A stretch of 64,000 nt of DNA from positions 871,857 to 935,856 of the forward strand of contig NZ_CP049740.1 in the NCBI RefSeq assembly GCF_011100465.1, read 5' to 3'. The notes below the pieces were generated by a model that saw nothing but the letters and a program-made list of their open reading frames with translations, was not told the origin of the DNA and made no database searches. A program made the position numbers and the translations under genes. Origin of the DNA: Jeotgalibaca arthritidis (GTDB lineage Bacteria > Bacillota > Bacilli > Lactobacillales > Aerococcaceae). Positions 62,764-64,000 of the stretch are shown here, piece after piece; position 1 is the stretch's first letter; each line of letters begins with the position of its first letter.

Positions 62764-63092
62764 TAGAATCTATGGAAACTTTCTACTGGTAGAACGAATA
62801 CTGTTGCGCCACCAACATGAACTTGCATTGGGTAAGGAATGGTACTGTCTAAGGATACATCCAAGTTAACAGGCGATGTGGTATATTGCTCTCTTGATTC
62901 ACAGTTAACTTTGATAATGTTTAGGACCTCTTCAACACGGTCGTCTTCGACCCCGATCATAAATGTTGTATTTCCGGAGCGTAGAAACCCACCACTTGTA
63001 GATAATTTCGTTGCACGAATATTTGCCTCTACTAACTCGTCTGATAGTAATGCACTATCTTTATCTTGAATTACAGCCATGATCAGTTTCAT
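62763..63092 (-). CDS. darA: Cyclic di-AMP receptor DarA (YaaQ/PstA)
   Basis: A 109-residue PII-like trimeric protein that binds cyclic di-AMP. MKLIMAVIQDKDSALLSDEL opens it, with the T-loop region STSGGFLRSGNTTFMIGVED (residues 32-51) and the closing PMQVHVGGATVFVLPVESFH. It lies between tmk and holB as in Bacillus. Its target is unknown. Confidence 0.94.
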   Translation of the reverse strand: MKLIMAVIQDKDSALLSDELVEANIRATKLSTSGGFLRSGNTTFMIGVEDDRVEEVLNIIKVNCESREQYTTSPVNLDVSLDSTIPYPMQVHVGGATVFVLPVESFHRF

Positions 63093-63114
63093 ATCAATCT
63101 CCTCTTTCTACGTT

Positions 63115-63759
63115 TCATTTTTTATCTGTTGATAGGTACTTGGTAATATGGTCGATACAGCTTTTTGCTACCTCTTCGGGGGTCTGGCTGCCATCGATTT
63201 TTACAATACGATCCGGATGCTGGTCAAGTAATTGCAAGTAACCTTCTCGTACTTTTTCATGAAAAACAAGTGTTTCGCGGTCCAAGCGGTTATTTTCTCG
63301 GCTATCTTGATTCTTTTGAATCCGTCTTAGTCCTTCTTCTGGGCTAATATCGATATAAAGAGTCAAATCCGGTTGTATTCCGCCTGTTGCGAAGTCATTA
63401 ATTTGAAAAATACCTGCTTCACCGATGCCTCTGGCGTGGCCTTGATAGGCAATAGAACTGTCAACGAAGCGGTCACACAAAACAAGGTCGCCCTGCTCTA
63501 AAACGGGAATAACCTTTTCAACCAGATGCTGGCGGCGACTTGCTGCGTACAACAAGGCTTCCGTTCTAGGATCCATTTCAGTATGTTCTGGATCTAGAAC
63601 AATCGTGCGGATTTTTTCTGCAATTGGGCTGCCACCCGGTTCACGAGTTGTGACAATTTTTTTGTCCGTATAAGCAGGCAGTGCGCGAACAATCGCTTGA
63701 AGTGCTGTTGTCTTGCCCGATCCATCTGGACCTTCTAAGGTAATAAATATGCCGTTCAT
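63115..63759 (-). CDS. tmk: Thymidylate kinase
   Basis: A 214-residue kinase converting dTMP to dTDP. The P-loop GPDGSGKTTALQAIV (residues 10-24), DR motif in LCDRFVDSSIAYQGHARG, the TREPGGSPIAEKIR substrate loop and the LID region RRIQKNQDSRENNRLDRE are present. It starts the run tmk-darA-holB-ricT-yabA-trmN6-yazA-rsmI, all on the minus strand. Confidence 0.95.
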   Translation of the reverse strand: MNGIFITLEGPDGSGKTTALQAIVRALPAYTDKKIVTTREPGGSPIAEKIRTIVLDPEHTEMDPRTEALLYAASRRQHLVEKVIPVLEQGDLVLCDRFVDSSIAYQGHARGIGEAGIFQINDFATGGIQPDLTLYIDISPEEGLRRIQKNQDSRENNRLDRETLVFHEKVREGYLQLLDQHPDRIVKIDGSQTPEEVAKSCIDHITKYLSTDKK

Positions 63760-63825
63760 GTTATGCTCCTTGCTTGTATAGTCTCATTATACGCTACTCA
63801 TCACTCTTTTTATAGGCAGTAGCGT

Positions 63826-64000
63826 CTAGTCTTGCGTAAATAAATGATCTTTTTGATAACCTCTTTTTTTAATACGAAAGGCTTTTGCTTTTTTAGGGGC
63901 AGACATATCTGCTGATATGTGGCGTTTGCGCGCTTCCTTCAACAAGCAGAGGTATTTTGCACCTTCGATTTTTCTTGCCATATATAACTCATCGGATACA
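63826..64000 (-). CDS. YaaL/DUF2508 family protein, partial
   Basis: The 3' part of a minus-strand gene cut by the window edge; at least 57 codons are visible to the TAG at 63826. The segment ELYMARKIEGAKYLCLLKEA followed by RKRHISADM matches the conserved middle of YaaL (LAEAKYFFLLREAKKR in Bacillus). A basic extension KKAKAFRIKKRGYQKDH follows. Function unknown; the family sits beside recR in Bacillus, so recR may lie just outside. Confidence 0.72.
   Translation of the reverse strand, partial: VSDELYMARKIEGAKYLCLLKEARKRHISADMSAPKKAKAFRIKKRGYQKDHLFTQD

Overview
The window looks like a chromosome segment of a low-GC Gram-positive bacterium of the order Lactobacillales, most likely from the Aerococcaceae/Carnobacteriaceae side. 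This is inferred from gene content and order, not from a 16S gene. Rho, RpoE (delta) and a Bacillus-like order (rpmE, rho, murA, fba, pyrG, rpoE, ywiB) argue against Streptococcus. T-boxes, a THF riboswitch, strong AAGGAGG ribosome binding sites and short U-tailed terminators fit Firmicutes.

Layout. 1-1.1 kb: an intergenic repeat family, an orphan 40-residue peptide gene and L31 type B. 1.1-8.9 kb: minus-strand housekeeping block (thioredoxin-like protein, rho, murA, an AAC(3)-type acetyltransferase, fba, pyrG with a CTP-sensing attenuator, rpoE, DUF1934). 9-12.8 kb: plus-strand lipL-type octanoyltransferase, HD-domain dNTPase-like protein, a lipoprotein and a secreted protein. 12.8-23.3 kb: mostly minus strand: VanZ-like, GH1 glucosidase, purB-purA, oxidoreductase, beta-lactamase-fold serine hydrolase, folT under a THF riboswitch, aminotransferase and acetyltransferase. 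23.4-27.7 kb: two methionine T-boxes in series before metN-metP-metQ-metQ2.

27.9-34.4 kb is accessory DNA: a duplicated convergent two-gene module, an IS30 remnant, a secreted protein gene with a probable one-base frameshift, palindromes and several unknown genes. 34.4-41.1 kb is one ribonucleotide reductase operon joining anaerobic class III (nrdDG) to aerobic class Ib (nrdHIEF) under two NrdR boxes. 41.2-46.9 kb holds a nitroreductase, mgsA, a stress protein and the TrkH-TrkA potassium system. Between these genes lie two plus-strand small RNAs that strongly resemble the CiaR-controlled csRNAs of streptococci: a response-regulator-like direct repeat, an anti-Shine-Dalgarno loop (CTCCTCC) and a terminator. 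This pair is the most interesting discovery candidate here.

47-51 kb: a decayed aldo/keto reductase next to an intact one, a MerR regulator with a 19-bp-spacer promoter, and a LytTR remnant. 51.4-57.6 kb: a second GH1 enzyme, proBA, a tandem array of exact 51-bp units whose hairpin arms equal those of the proBA terminator, a DadA-like oxidase, mscL and a glycosidase remnant. 57.8-64 kb: ydcF-like gene followed by the conserved Firmicutes replication/translation block read on the minus strand (yaaL, tmk, darA, holB, ricT, yabA, trmN6, yazA, rsmI). No tRNA, rRNA, CRISPR array or complete insertion sequence was seen.
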